Positions 1-8,608 of a stretch of 64,000 bases of DNA are shown one piece after another. Numbering within the stretch: position 1 is the stretch's first letter; each line of letters begins with the position of its first letter. This DNA comes from an uncultured Eubacterium sp. (GTDB lineage: Bacteria > Bacillota > Clostridia > Peptostreptococcales > Anaerovoracaceae): assembly GCA_937900695.1 (NCBI GenBank), contig CALCFD010000048.1, positions 22,064 through 86,063 on the forward strand, written 5' to 3'. The position numbers and the translations under genes were made by a program. Under the pieces are notes generated by a model, which was not told the DNA's origin, made no database searches, and was given only the letters and a program-made list of their open reading frames with translations.

Positions 1-1
1 T

Positions 2-526
2 TATTTGAATAGGACGAATAGATCAGGAATAATAAAAGGGGGAGTAATTGGAGGTACAGAGCAGGCAGGTAATTGGAAAATAGATGCTAGGTTTAATAGG
101 GAAGCTTTAATTGAACGTATTATTAAAATTACAAAACGGAAGAAACAGATTCATTTATACAATAAAGATGTTAGTTCTTTTATTCAAAATTATTTGCCAA
201 GGTATGAGCATAATGCATTTGTGTATTTTGATCCACCATATTTCGAAAAGGGAAAGCAATTGTATTTGAATTTCTTTTCGTATGATGATCATGTAAGAAT
301 CGAGAGAATGATAGAGAATCAAGTCAATTGTGATTGGGTTATTACGTATGATGATGTTCAAGAAATTGCAGATATTTACCAAAATCATATTTTAAGACGA
401 TTTGATTTGAATTATAGTGCTGCTATAAAAAGAAAAGCAAGTGAGATTATAATATTTAGGCACCGGGATATGATACCAACGGATAGCCAGCTACAGCAGA
501 GTGGGATTTGTGTGAATCTACGATAA
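2..526 (+). CDS. D12-class N6-adenine DNA methyltransferase, 3' part
   Basis: The reading frame is open from the first bases of the window, so the 5' end of the gene lies outside. The roughly 174 visible residues carry the class signature NRTNRSGI followed by a GG..Q.G.WKIDARFN block, and the catalytic motif IV DPPY (in VYFDPPYFEKG). The C-terminal part has the ...WVITYDD segment typical of Dam/DpnIIA-type D12 enzymes. These transfer a methyl group from AdoMet to adenine N6. The next gene, an OLD-like ATPase, starts 12 bases downstream and is probably co-transcribed, so the methylase may belong to a defence unit. The recognition sequence cannot be read from what is visible. The family call is firm; the biological role is inferred. 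Confidence 0.88.
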   Translation, partial: YLNRTNRSGIIKGGVIGGTEQAGNWKIDARFNREALIERIIKITKRKKQIHLYNKDVSSFIQNYLPRYEHNAFVYFDPPYFEKGKQLYLNFFSYDDHVRIERMIENQVNCDWVITYDDVQEIADIYQNHILRRFDLNYSAAIKRKASEIIIFRHRDMIPTDSQLQQSGICVNLR

Positions 527-538
527 AGGAGAACAGTG

Positions 539-2137
539 ATGTACAAGCTATTAAAATTGAATGATTTTAGACAATTTAAAAATATGGATATTTTATTAGG
601 AAAACGATTAACTGTTTTAGCAGGTCGAAATTCAACAGGTAAATCCACAATTTTAGGGGTATTGGCCAATAGTGGTGAATTAAAGAAAAAAGATGGGACG
701 ACATATTCTGATGGACAGTTCAGAGCAGAGTTTAGTGAGATTTTCCATGGAAGTAAAAAATATGATGCATCTGGTTCGGACAGAATACAAATAGATATAG
801 TCGATGAAAATGATAATAGAATAGATTATAGAAAATTCAGGACGGCTTGGCAAAATGATAATGGAAAGGATCGCTTTAGAGTTATTCCTTTAAAATACCT
901 TGAAGATGGTAAAAAAACAGAGGCAAAAATGCAGATACCTGTAATTTATTTAGGGTTATCTAGACTGTTTCCTATTGGTGAAGCAAACGAAGATAGGATA
1001 AGAAAAAGCAAGATAAAATTCATAGATGATGAGCAGAAAAAATGGTTTATTGAACAATATAAGCAGATACTATCTCTGTATGATGTTGTCACGGATATTA
1101 GTAACTATTCAATAGGAGAAACAGATAAGAAGAAGGGTGTTGGAATAGAAACAAATAAATATGACTACCTTACAAATTCTTCAGGTCAGGATAACTTGGG
1201 TCAGATTTTAATGTCTATTCTTTCGTTCAAAAGATTGAAAGAGCAAAGAGAAGAGTGGACAGGAGGTCTTTTACTAATTGATGAGATTGATGCAACGCTT
1301 CATCCGGCGGCACAGAAGCGATTGATTGATTTACTAATAAAGGAAGCAAAGAAAAATAATATACAAGTTGTAGTCACAACTCATAGTTCTGATTTACTTA
1401 AGCATATTTGTAATAAGACTGCACATAATAATGATAGTAAGAATAATGATGTTGAATTATATTATTTTACAAATGGAAATAGACGTTTGGAAATGAAACG
1501 TAATCCTGATTATTCAACAAGTGAAAATGATTTATTGGTGGAATCCATGTTGCAAAATTCAAATAAAGTAAAAGTTTATTCAGAAGATGCAGAGAACAGA
1601 TGGTTTATAAGTAAATTAGTACCAGAATATTTACCTTATGTGGATATATTGGATGTTAAAATTGGTTGTGATCAGTTGTTAAGTTTGTATACAGGTGATA
1701 TTGCTTATTTTGGAAATGTACTGATTATACTTGATGGTGATGTGAAAGATAAAGATTTACAAACAATTCCGGAACAATTAAGGAAGCGCTTGAGTAATAT
1801 AATTAAATTACCAGGAAATGTACGACCGGAAGAGGTAATATATAAATATATTTTAAATTTAGAACCTGAACATCCATATTGGGAGAATGCGGCTAGAGTG
1901 GATATGAATTGGATTTACTTTAAAGAAAATGGACCGGATTCATCTAGATACAATCAGGAAAAAGAAAGAGAAAAATATAAAAAATGGTTTGTAGATCATC
2001 AAACAATTTTTGATTCAACGAAGTTGTATGATTATTGGGCTGTTGATAATAAAGGACTTGTGGAGGAATTTAAAAAGAATTTTGTGAATTCATATAATGC
2101 TGTTGCGAGTAGAATTTTTTCTATAACGATTAAATAG
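539..2137 (+). CDS. OLD-like AAA ATPase with C-terminal TOPRIM-like region
   Basis: A 532-residue protein. The N-terminus has an ABC/SMC-type ATPase: Walker A GRNSTGKST at residues 29-37, a signature-like SSGQDNLGQ segment near 220, and Walker B LLLIDEIDATLHP near 245, followed by the TTHSSDLL switch region. The C-terminal third has two stretches that fit a TOPRIM nuclease core: an SED motif near residue 347 and LIILDGDVKD near 396. OLD-family proteins combine these two parts and act as nucleases, often in phage defence. ATG at 539 is preferred over GTG at 536 because AAAGGAG at 525-531 sits at better spacing. The gene follows the methyltransferase closely. ATPase identity is firm; nuclease activity and a defence role are inferred. 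Confidence 0.78.
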   Translation: MYKLLKLNDFRQFKNMDILLGKRLTVLAGRNSTGKSTILGVLANSGELKKKDGTTYSDGQFRAEFSEIFHGSKKYDASGSDRIQIDIVDENDNRIDYRKFRTAWQNDNGKDRFRVIPLKYLEDGKKTEAKMQIPVIYLGLSRLFPIGEANEDRIRKSKIKFIDDEQKKWFIEQYKQILSLYDVVTDISNYSIGETDKKKGVGIETNKYDYLTNSSGQDNLGQILMSILSFKRLKEQREEWTGGLLLIDEIDATLHPAAQKRLIDLLIKEAKKNNIQVVVTTHSSDLLKHICNKTAHNNDSKNNDVELYYFTNGNRRLEMKRNPDYSTSENDLLVESMLQNSNKVKVYSEDAENRWFISKLVPEYLPYVDILDVKIGCDQLLSLYTGDIAYFGNVLIILDGDVKDKDLQTIPEQLRKRLSNIIKLPGNVRPEEVIYKYILNLEPEHPYWENAARVDMNWIYFKENGPDSSRYNQEKEREKYKKWFVDHQTIFDSTKLYDYWAVDNKGLVEEFKKNFVNSYNAVASRIFSITIK

Positions 2138-2261
2138 TGAGCAACGATTTGTTTTAGGAATTCCTTGAAGTTATTTTAATGGTTTTATTTTGGCTTCATT
2201 AATTTGGTGTTGAAAATATCAGATAAATTTTAGAGTATATGAATATAATATTAATTATTAA

Positions 2262-2396
2262 ATGGCAGAAGCAGTAAGAGATTTTAAAGAGTCGACATGT
2301 GGTAACAACAAATATTGCTATATAGATATAGATGATTTATCAAATTATAAACGAATATCAGCATGTAGAAGTGAGTATAAACAATTTGAAAAGTAA
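2262..2396 (+). CDS. Small ORF or gene remnant, unrecognised
   Basis: An ATG-initiated ORF of 44 codons in the spacer between the OLD-like gene and the truncated polymerase. No good ribosome binding site precedes it and no family is recognised. It lies in a different frame from the next ORF, 11 bases downstream. The two may be pieces of one decayed gene, or chance ORFs in AT-rich DNA. Confidence 0.2.
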   Translation: MAEAVRDFKESTCGNNKYCYIDIDDLSNYKRISACRSEYKQFEK

Positions 2397-2407
2397 AATT
2401 TTTTAAT

Positions 2408-2677
2408 TTGGAACGAGATAATAAAAGTTTTTTACTCATGATTACATGTCTTTTTAATAGAGATAATTTGTTTAGTTACGAAGAATATATAGAGAATATA
2501 AGTCCATATGAAATATATAAGCAAGAAAATGATATTACAGATAATAGAGTTTTTATTCTAAGTGCTTTTCCAGAATTTATACTTGATCATCAAGGATATA
2601 AGTTGTATAAAAAATATCAGAATATGAATAGAGATATCGAAAAGAAAAATGAATGTGATAATTTAATACGGGATTAG
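2408..2677 (+). CDS. Hypothetical protein or remnant, unrecognised
   Basis: An ORF of 89 residues that can only start at a TTG without a clear Shine-Dalgarno sequence. The product is rich in Asn, Tyr, Lys and Ile, with no signal peptide, membrane segment or recognised motif. The flanking DNA holds a truncated paralogue and a deleted aminotransferase, so this ORF may also be a decayed piece. A real gene is possible but weakly supported. Confidence 0.25.
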   Translation: MERDNKSFLLMITCLFNRDNLFSYEEYIENISPYEIYKQENDITDNRVFILSAFPEFILDHQGYKLYKKYQNMNRDIEKKNECDNLIRD

Positions 2678-2751
2678 CATAGTAATTTGCAGGAAATAGC
2701 AATATTGTACATATACAGAGTGCATTAAATATATACAAAGGGAAAATATTT

Positions 2752-3882
2752 ATGATAAAAGTAATACAAACAGTATATAAACTTATTTTTAATAGTACAT
2801 ATATATTGACAAAAAACATCCCAATAAAAATAAGAGAAATATTGGTAACAATTTCACTATTTATATTAGCAGGATTGTTTTTTTATCAATGTGGATCAGC
2901 TAGTTTAGGGTTAAATCCAGGAACAGTCCAAACAAGAACGGTTATAGGTGTAATTGCTATAATTTTAGTTTGTATATTTAGTGTTAATAAAAAACTAGAA
3001 TATGTTAAGTGGAACCAATGGGTTGCATATCCATACTATATAGCTGCTATAATTATGGTTGTTACAGGTTATCAACATCCAGTAGGACAAACATATTTAG
3101 AATATGCATGGATGATGCTTTTAGTATTTCCGGGATTATATTTTATCCTAAATAATATACAAGAGTATGAAAAATATTTTAATATTTTGGCAAATTCCAT
3201 AGCCATACAAGGTGGAATAATTGCATTTTTGACATATTTTATGAGACCTATAAATACGCTTACATGTATATCAAATAGATATTTGGGATTAACAACTAAT
3301 CCAAATTATTTAGGTATGGTAGGATTAATTGTTACAACTGCTACGTTGTATTTGATAGCTACTAGCAAAAAGAAAGTGCCGATTTATATTATAATAAATG
3401 GAATATTTGTTGCTTTTATTTGGTTATCAGTATCAAGGACAGCATTAATAGCACTCGCGCTTCAGTTAGTAGCGTGGAGTATAATGATATTACGCATTAA
3501 TTTTAGACATGAAAAAATTAAAAGTCTAATAATTATAGGGGCAACTTTTGTTTTATTGGTTGTTTCAGTGCCAATTGTGAAGACAACATTAACTGCAGTA
3601 GGCACAGCTGTAGTACCAGTTGCTTCAGCAGAAGAAGTTGAATCTGAACTAGAAAATAGAGTTGATCTTACAGATAAAACCATAGCGCAAATTTCATCAG
3701 GTAGAGATTTTATTTGGAAGGAATATGTAAAACATTTTAATCTATGGGGTAATGATTATGAGAACTTTAATATTAAATTACCAAGTGGAGGATATATTAA
3801 AAATGCTCATAATACATATATAGATATATCATTTAGATCAGGTATTATAGCTGGTTTAGCATATTTTATAGAAAATGTATAA
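2752..3882 (+). pseudogene. Truncated O-antigen ligase/polymerase-like membrane protein
   Basis: A 376-residue polytopic membrane protein that aligns along its length with the intact gene at 7276-8607. Shared features are the N-terminus (MIKVIQTVYKLIFN here against MITIIQTVYIVIFN), the L.PN.N/L-type central segment, the SGRD motif followed by W, and the NAHNTY motif typical of the O-antigen ligase (Wzy_C) family. It stops after the segment FRSGIIAGLAYFIENV, where the paralogue continues for roughly 70 residues with two or three more membrane helices. The last helices are therefore missing and the copy is probably inactive. The start ATG is preceded by AAAGGGAAAA. It most likely arose by duplication followed by a 3' deletion. 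Confidence 0.75.
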
Positions 3883-3988
3883 ATATTTTATTTAACTTTG
3901 ACACCATTATGGGAAAAGAATGGAACAAAAATTATAAGAGAATAAAACTATAAGAAAAATACTAAGAAGGATTGATAAAAAGTTAGAG

Positions 3989-4735
3989 ATGAAGGACAAG
4001 AGTATTAAAGAAATATTGGATAAATTGAAATATATTAAGAAATATAGAGAAGATATTAATTTATGTAAAAAATATAGAGAAGAATATATTTTAGTTGATA
4101 CAGGAAAAGAAATCATAGAAAATTTCAATTGTAATTTACTTCCTAATTTTAATGGATATAAAGATCCATTTGTTAATCAAGAGCTAAAGTTCATAGCCTT
4201 AATAACAGATTTAGATATGGTGAATCAACATATTATTGAATCTCATAACTTGTGGAATGAAATTAGAAATGAAAAATATAGCTTAAGATTAGATATATAT
4301 AATACATATTTATGGAAAAGATTTCTTAAACTTCAAGAATACATAATTTTTGATTTAAAGCACTTTGTTGATGAAGTAATAGCAACAATAGCGGTCATTA
4401 AAAATCTAACAGTTAAAAATAAAATATCAGTATCTTCAATAGGTGAATATTTAAATAATAATAGTTTTAATGAACTTGATGAGTTTAAAGACTTATTTAG
4501 AATTTTAAATGATTTATTTAATACTTATAAACATTCATATGCTAATAATTCAACTTATATGCAAGGAATATATGAAAATTGCTTTGTGGGAATTTATAGC
4601 AAATATAATGATTTTAATGAAGATCCACAGTTATATGTGGTATCTATGGATGAACTTATTAAGAAATTTAATGACTTTTATAAGAAAAGTTTTACCATTA
4701 TTGATAATTTGACTAAAGATGCTATAAAGTATTAA
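3989..4735 (+). CDS. Helical protein with a HEPN-like KH motif, function unknown
   Basis: A 248-residue, mostly alpha-helical, soluble-looking protein. The N-terminus is rich in Lys and Glu. A segment near residue 175 (LFNTYKHSYAN) resembles the conserved N..YKH element of some HEPN-type helical domains. The rest is not recognised. Translation would start at ATG 3989 with only a weak upstream purine stretch. It stands alone between a truncated polymerase and a deleted aminotransferase, and its very low GC fits recently acquired or drifting DNA. HEPN domains occur in RNases of toxin and defence systems, but the match here is too short to claim that. Confidence 0.5.
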   Translation: MKDKSIKEILDKLKYIKKYREDINLCKKYREEYILVDTGKEIIENFNCNLLPNFNGYKDPFVNQELKFIALITDLDMVNQHIIESHNLWNEIRNEKYSLRLDIYNTYLWKRFLKLQEYIIFDLKHFVDEVIATIAVIKNLTVKNKISVSSIGEYLNNNSFNELDEFKDLFRILNDLFNTYKHSYANNSTYMQGIYENCFVGIYSKYNDFNEDPQLYVVSMDELIKKFNDFYKKSFTIIDNLTKDAIKY

Positions 4736-4872
4736 ATGTAATATTTATAGCATTGTTATATATTAATTCAAAGTGCACAAAGGTAAAAACAATAAGCTTT
4801 AATTTGTTAATATCCGGTAATTTCAAAGAAACAATTCGATAAAGCTTTTTTTATGAAGAAATGAAGAAAAAA

Positions 4873-4901
4873 TTCAAGATGGTTGTGTAGTATGATATAA
4901 T
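4873..4901 (+). promoter_or_regulatory. Candidate extended -10 promoter
   Basis: A perfect TATAAT at 4896-4901 is preceded by TGA, giving an extended -10 element. TTCAAG sits 17 bases upstream as a weak -35. It would drive the aminotransferase remnant and possibly the secreted SGNH gene beyond it. The call rests on sequence match only. Confidence 0.5.
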
Positions 4902-4926
4902 ATTTAGACTAAATTATAAGGGAACT

Positions 4927-5241
4927 ATGCAATTCAAAGATTTAAAACAACAATATCAAGTACTAAAAAAAAATATAGATGCTGCTATGGTTGAAGTTGC
5001 AACTAATTGTAACTTTATTAATGGACATCAGGTTAAAGATTTAGAAAAACAGATTAATAAAACTATAAAAGAAGGCAATTTGACACCTAAAGTAGTTGTT
5101 ACAGTAGATCTATTTGGATTACCTGCAGATTTTAATAAGGTAAGAGATGTAGCAGATAAGTATACATTACCAATGCATCCATATTTAACAGATGAAGATA
5201 TTGATAAAGTAGTTAAGGCAGTAAAAGAATATTTATTTTAA
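4927..5241 (+). pseudogene. DegT/DnrJ/EryC1 aminotransferase with internal deletions
   Basis: An ORF of 104 residues that joins three separated parts of a PLP-dependent sugar aminotransferase. These are the N-terminal MQFKDLKQQY...GHQVKDLEKQ segment, the middle V..VDLFGLPADF segment that precedes the catalytic Lys region, and the C-terminal LPMHPYLTDEDIDKVV segment. Family members are usually about 370 residues, so some 260 residues are lost in two in-frame deletions, including the PLP lysine. An extended -10 promoter and a plausible AAGGGA ribosome binding site remain upstream. The enzyme cannot be active. It is probably a relic of an amino-sugar pathway once linked to the surface-polymer locus. 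Confidence 0.8.
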
Positions 5242-5261
5242 TTAATGTGAGGGGAAATAAA

Positions 5262-7262
5262 TTGAATAAATTCATGTTAAAAAAGTATAAACGAATTGCA
5301 ATTATGTTAATAATTGCAATATTAGTTTCGATTTTACCATTATCCAATGCAGAGGCAAAAGGCAAAAGTAAAATTAGTATTAATAAAATATATGTAACAA
5401 AGTCGTATACTAGCATTTATTGGCAAAATAGTGGAAAAGCTAATAAATTCTACGTTTATAAAAAAATTGGTAATGGAAAATATAAAAAAATAGCAACTTT
5501 AAGTGGAAATAGAAAAACATATAAAGACAGAACTGTAAAATTAGGGGAAAAATACACTTATAAAATATATATGAAAAAGTTTGTTCGGATTTACAAAACC
5601 GCACCTAAACAAGTAGAAATTCGCAAATTAAAAACTCCAAAGATATCTACTATTCGAAATTCGAAGAATAATAGAGAGTATGTGAATATTAAATTTAATG
5701 GAAAAAAAGGATATAACTATCAAATTTATAGGAAAAATACAAAAAATGGAGTATGGAAAAAGTTGTCTGTTATAAAAGGGAAGACTGGTGATAATAGTTA
5801 TATAGATAAAAAAGTAAAAAAAGGTAAGAATTATTATTATGCTGTAAGAGCTTATAAAAAGTCAGATACAATATATTTTTTTTCTGACTTAAGCAAAAGT
5901 ATGGATACTATTTTAGGTGTTCCTAAAATAAAAGCAAAGTATGGTAATTTAAATACTAAACTGACTTGGAATGCATTACCAGGTCTGAAAAATGGTGGAT
6001 ATAGAGTATATAGGAAAAATGGGATAACTGGTAAATATAGGCATATAGGAACAACTAGTAAAAACTATTTTGATGATATATATAGTAAAACTATTAAGAC
6101 AAAAGATGAAAAAAAGTTATTAAAAGATGATTGCTTTGTTGATCCTGTGTCAAATTCTTTTATTTATACTGTTAAAGCGTATAGTAATATTTCAGGACAA
6201 TATAAATATGGTCCATATTTAAAAGAAGGAACTATTCATATGGAGAAGCCAATAATCATAAGTGTTGATTCAGGGAATATTACATGGGGAACAGTTAAAA
6301 ATGCTGTGGAATATTATATTTACTCTGGTTATAGAGACAAAAATGGAAAAACACATTGGAAAAAATTGAAGACAGTTAAACATACTAATAATATAAAACA
6401 AACAACAAATATCCAGAAAAATTCTCAAAATACTTTTTATACAGTAAAAGCTAGATATAATATAAATGGTAAAAATTATTACAGCAAATTTGAAAAAGAT
6501 TTTAGTAAATTAAATTATCGATATAGCAAATCAAAAGTATTATTTTTAGGTGATAGTATTACTTATGGATCGCCGTATAAAAGTGCCTATAATAAAGAAA
6601 TTTTTTCATATCCATATAGAGTTGGTCAGCTAACAGGTGCTGAAATTACTAATTTATCTATCCCAGGTGCTTCATTAGGATATAAACCAGGTAAACATTG
6701 GCTTATTGGTGAAGTTATAGATAAGGTTAATTTAGGTATAAAAACTTCTTCTACATTGCATAAGACGAATAGTAAATTGAAAGATTATGATGTTGTAGTT
6801 ATTGCAGCAGGAACAAATGATTATGGTTTTTCAAATTCACTTGGTTCAATAAAAAGTCTAAATAATAAAGAGTTTAATGGTGCCTTAAATTATACGCTGA
6901 ATAGGATAAAAGAGGCTAATCATGAACGAATTAATAGTGGAAAAAAAGAAATAAAAGTAGTTATTATGAATCTTTTCTATAGTAACTTAGGGAAAGATCA
7001 TAATAAAATTTCAAATAGATTTATCACACATAATGAAAAAGGACTAACTCTTAGAGATTATCAAAATAATATTGATAAGATAATAGAAAAATTTAAAGAA
7101 AGCGGTATGAAAATATATAAATTTAATAGTAATAATATTGTGAATAGCTCAAATTGTTATTATAAAACGGCAGATAATTTGCATATGAGTAGAGCCACAT
7201 ATGCTGAAATTGGCAACAGTTTAACATCGTTTATGATAAATTATAATATTTTAAATAGATAA
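5262..7262 (+). CDS. Secreted protein with FN3-like repeats and C-terminal SGNH esterase
   Basis: About 666 residues. TTG at 5262 is chosen because GAGGGG lies seven bases upstream; ATG 5274 is an alternative. A signal peptide follows (KKYKR, a hydrophobic run, then NAEAKG). Residues about 40-415 form beta-rich, very Lys/Tyr-rich repeats resembling fibronectin type III modules (patterns such as W...Y.VYRK and Y.YAVRAY). The C-terminal 240 residues are an SGNH/GDSL hydrolase: block I FLGDSITYG near 426, AAGTNDYG near 517, and the His of LHMS near 640. SGNH enzymes often remove or add acetyl groups on glycans. The basic repeats could bind anionic wall polymers. It overlaps nothing and precedes the Wzy-like gene by 13 bases, so it probably acts on the same polymer outside the cell. 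Confidence 0.82.
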   Translation: MNKFMLKKYKRIAIMLIIAILVSILPLSNAEAKGKSKISINKIYVTKSYTSIYWQNSGKANKFYVYKKIGNGKYKKIATLSGNRKTYKDRTVKLGEKYTYKIYMKKFVRIYKTAPKQVEIRKLKTPKISTIRNSKNNREYVNIKFNGKKGYNYQIYRKNTKNGVWKKLSVIKGKTGDNSYIDKKVKKGKNYYYAVRAYKKSDTIYFFSDLSKSMDTILGVPKIKAKYGNLNTKLTWNALPGLKNGGYRVYRKNGITGKYRHIGTTSKNYFDDIYSKTIKTKDEKKLLKDDCFVDPVSNSFIYTVKAYSNISGQYKYGPYLKEGTIHMEKPIIISVDSGNITWGTVKNAVEYYIYSGYRDKNGKTHWKKLKTVKHTNNIKQTTNIQKNSQNTFYTVKARYNINGKNYYSKFEKDFSKLNYRYSKSKVLFLGDSITYGSPYKSAYNKEIFSYPYRVGQLTGAEITNLSIPGASLGYKPGKHWLIGEVIDKVNLGIKTSSTLHKTNSKLKDYDVVVIAAGTNDYGFSNSLGSIKSLNNKEFNGALNYTLNRIKEANHERINSGKKEIKVVIMNLFYSNLGKDHNKISNRFITHNEKGLTLRDYQNNIDKIIEKFKESGMKIYKFNSNNIVNSSNCYYKTADNLHMSRATYAEIGNSLTSFMINYNILNR

Positions 7263-7275
7263 GGAAATGAACTAT

Positions 7276-8607
7276 ATGATTACAATAATACAAACAGTAT
7301 ATATCGTTATATTTAATACAATTTATAAATTAACGAAACATATTAGTGAAAAACATAGAAATATAGGTATATTTCTATGTTTATTTGCTTTAGTTTCACT
7401 GTTTTGGGTACAATGTAGTAATTTTTTAATAGGACTTAGATTTAATACAATTCATAGATCCAATATAGGTATGATATTATTAGTAATATTATGTGTTTTA
7501 AGCGTAAATAAGCCACTAAAAAAAGTATCATGGAAAAAATGGTTAGTATATCCATATTTTTTAGCAGCTATTTTTATGGTAATTGCAAGCTTTGATCATT
7601 TTACAGGAAATGGCTATCAAAGCTATGCATGGCAACTTTTAGTAATATTTCCGGCTTTATATTTTGTTTGGAATAATAGAAAGGACTATGAAATATATTA
7701 TAATCTTTTAGCAAAGGCAATAGTTTTTTCTGGAACGGTAGTAATTATATTAACGTTTATATTAAGGCCAGTTAATGAATTCTCTATGCTTTCAGGTAGA
7801 TATATGGGACTATCAGATAATTCAAATTTGCTTGGAATGATAGGTATAATTATTACAAGTGCTTCTCTATATTTAATTAGCCTGTGTAAAAAAAGTATAT
7901 GGTTTTATTTAATTATAAATGGAATTGCAACTACTTTTATATGGTTATCTATGGCGAGAACAGCTGTGCTAGTTTTAATATTTCAAATAATAGCATGGTC
8001 TATTATGCTGATACGTATAAATATTTATAATAGAGATTTTACAAAGATGTTAATTATATTGATGACAATTGTTATAATGATAGTATCAGTTCCAGTTTTT
8101 AAATGTGTTTTAACTAATTTAGGCGAAAAACAAATGCAAGCATATGCAGCAGAAACAAATCCAACAATAGAAGAAAGATTCGATATAAAAGATAAAGATT
8201 TGGGAAGCTTTGTATCAGGAAGGGATTATTTGTGGAAGTATTATTGGGACAGGATGACATTTATTGGGAATGATTGTACAAATCATGAAATACCTACAGG
8301 GTCTGGAACAGCATTACATAATGCTCATAATACTTATTTGGAAGTTGGATTTAGATATGGTATTCCAGCCGGAATCTTTTATTTTGTTTTTATGTCAACA
8401 GTATTAGTTATGATGAATATAGGAATTTTAAATGGAAATAGGAAGAAATACAGTATATTTGTGGTAATGGCAATTTTAGCTTATGGTATAGAATCATTAC
8501 TAGACGTGCAAACTTTGCCATTTAGCAGAGGTCCAGTATTAATATTTTATTTAGTTGCTATGGTTTTATTTGATGGAGATTTAATTAAAAAAGAAACGGG
8601 GAATTAA
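7276..8607 (+). CDS. O-antigen ligase / Wzy-like polymerase family membrane protein
   Basis: A 443-residue protein with about ten to twelve membrane helices and a large loop near residues 290-355 containing SGRDYLW and the family's NAHNTYLE motif. This family contains O-antigen ligases, Wzy polymerases and teichuronic-type polymerases, which join polyprenyl-linked glycan units at the outer membrane face. ATG at 7276 is preferred over 7267 because AAGGA is better placed and the truncated paralogue aligns from exactly this methionine. It follows the SGNH gene by 13 bases and is separated by one base from the next glycerophosphotransferase gene, so all three are likely one operon. Polymerase and ligase roles cannot be told apart from the sequence. 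Confidence 0.82.
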   Translation: MITIIQTVYIVIFNTIYKLTKHISEKHRNIGIFLCLFALVSLFWVQCSNFLIGLRFNTIHRSNIGMILLVILCVLSVNKPLKKVSWKKWLVYPYFLAAIFMVIASFDHFTGNGYQSYAWQLLVIFPALYFVWNNRKDYEIYYNLLAKAIVFSGTVVIILTFILRPVNEFSMLSGRYMGLSDNSNLLGMIGIIITSASLYLISLCKKSIWFYLIINGIATTFIWLSMARTAVLVLIFQIIAWSIMLIRINIYNRDFTKMLIILMTIVIMIVSVPVFKCVLTNLGEKQMQAYAAETNPTIEERFDIKDKDLGSFVSGRDYLWKYYWDRMTFIGNDCTNHEIPTGSGTALHNAHNTYLEVGFRYGIPAGIFYFVFMSTVLVMMNIGILNGNRKKYSIFVVMAILAYGIESLLDVQTLPFSRGPVLIFYLVAMVLFDGDLIKKETGN

Positions 8608-8608
8608 A

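Noticed and set aside
4509..4712. 67-residue ORF on the plus strand
   Set aside because: It is an out-of-frame shadow of the 3989-4735 gene with no ribosome site.
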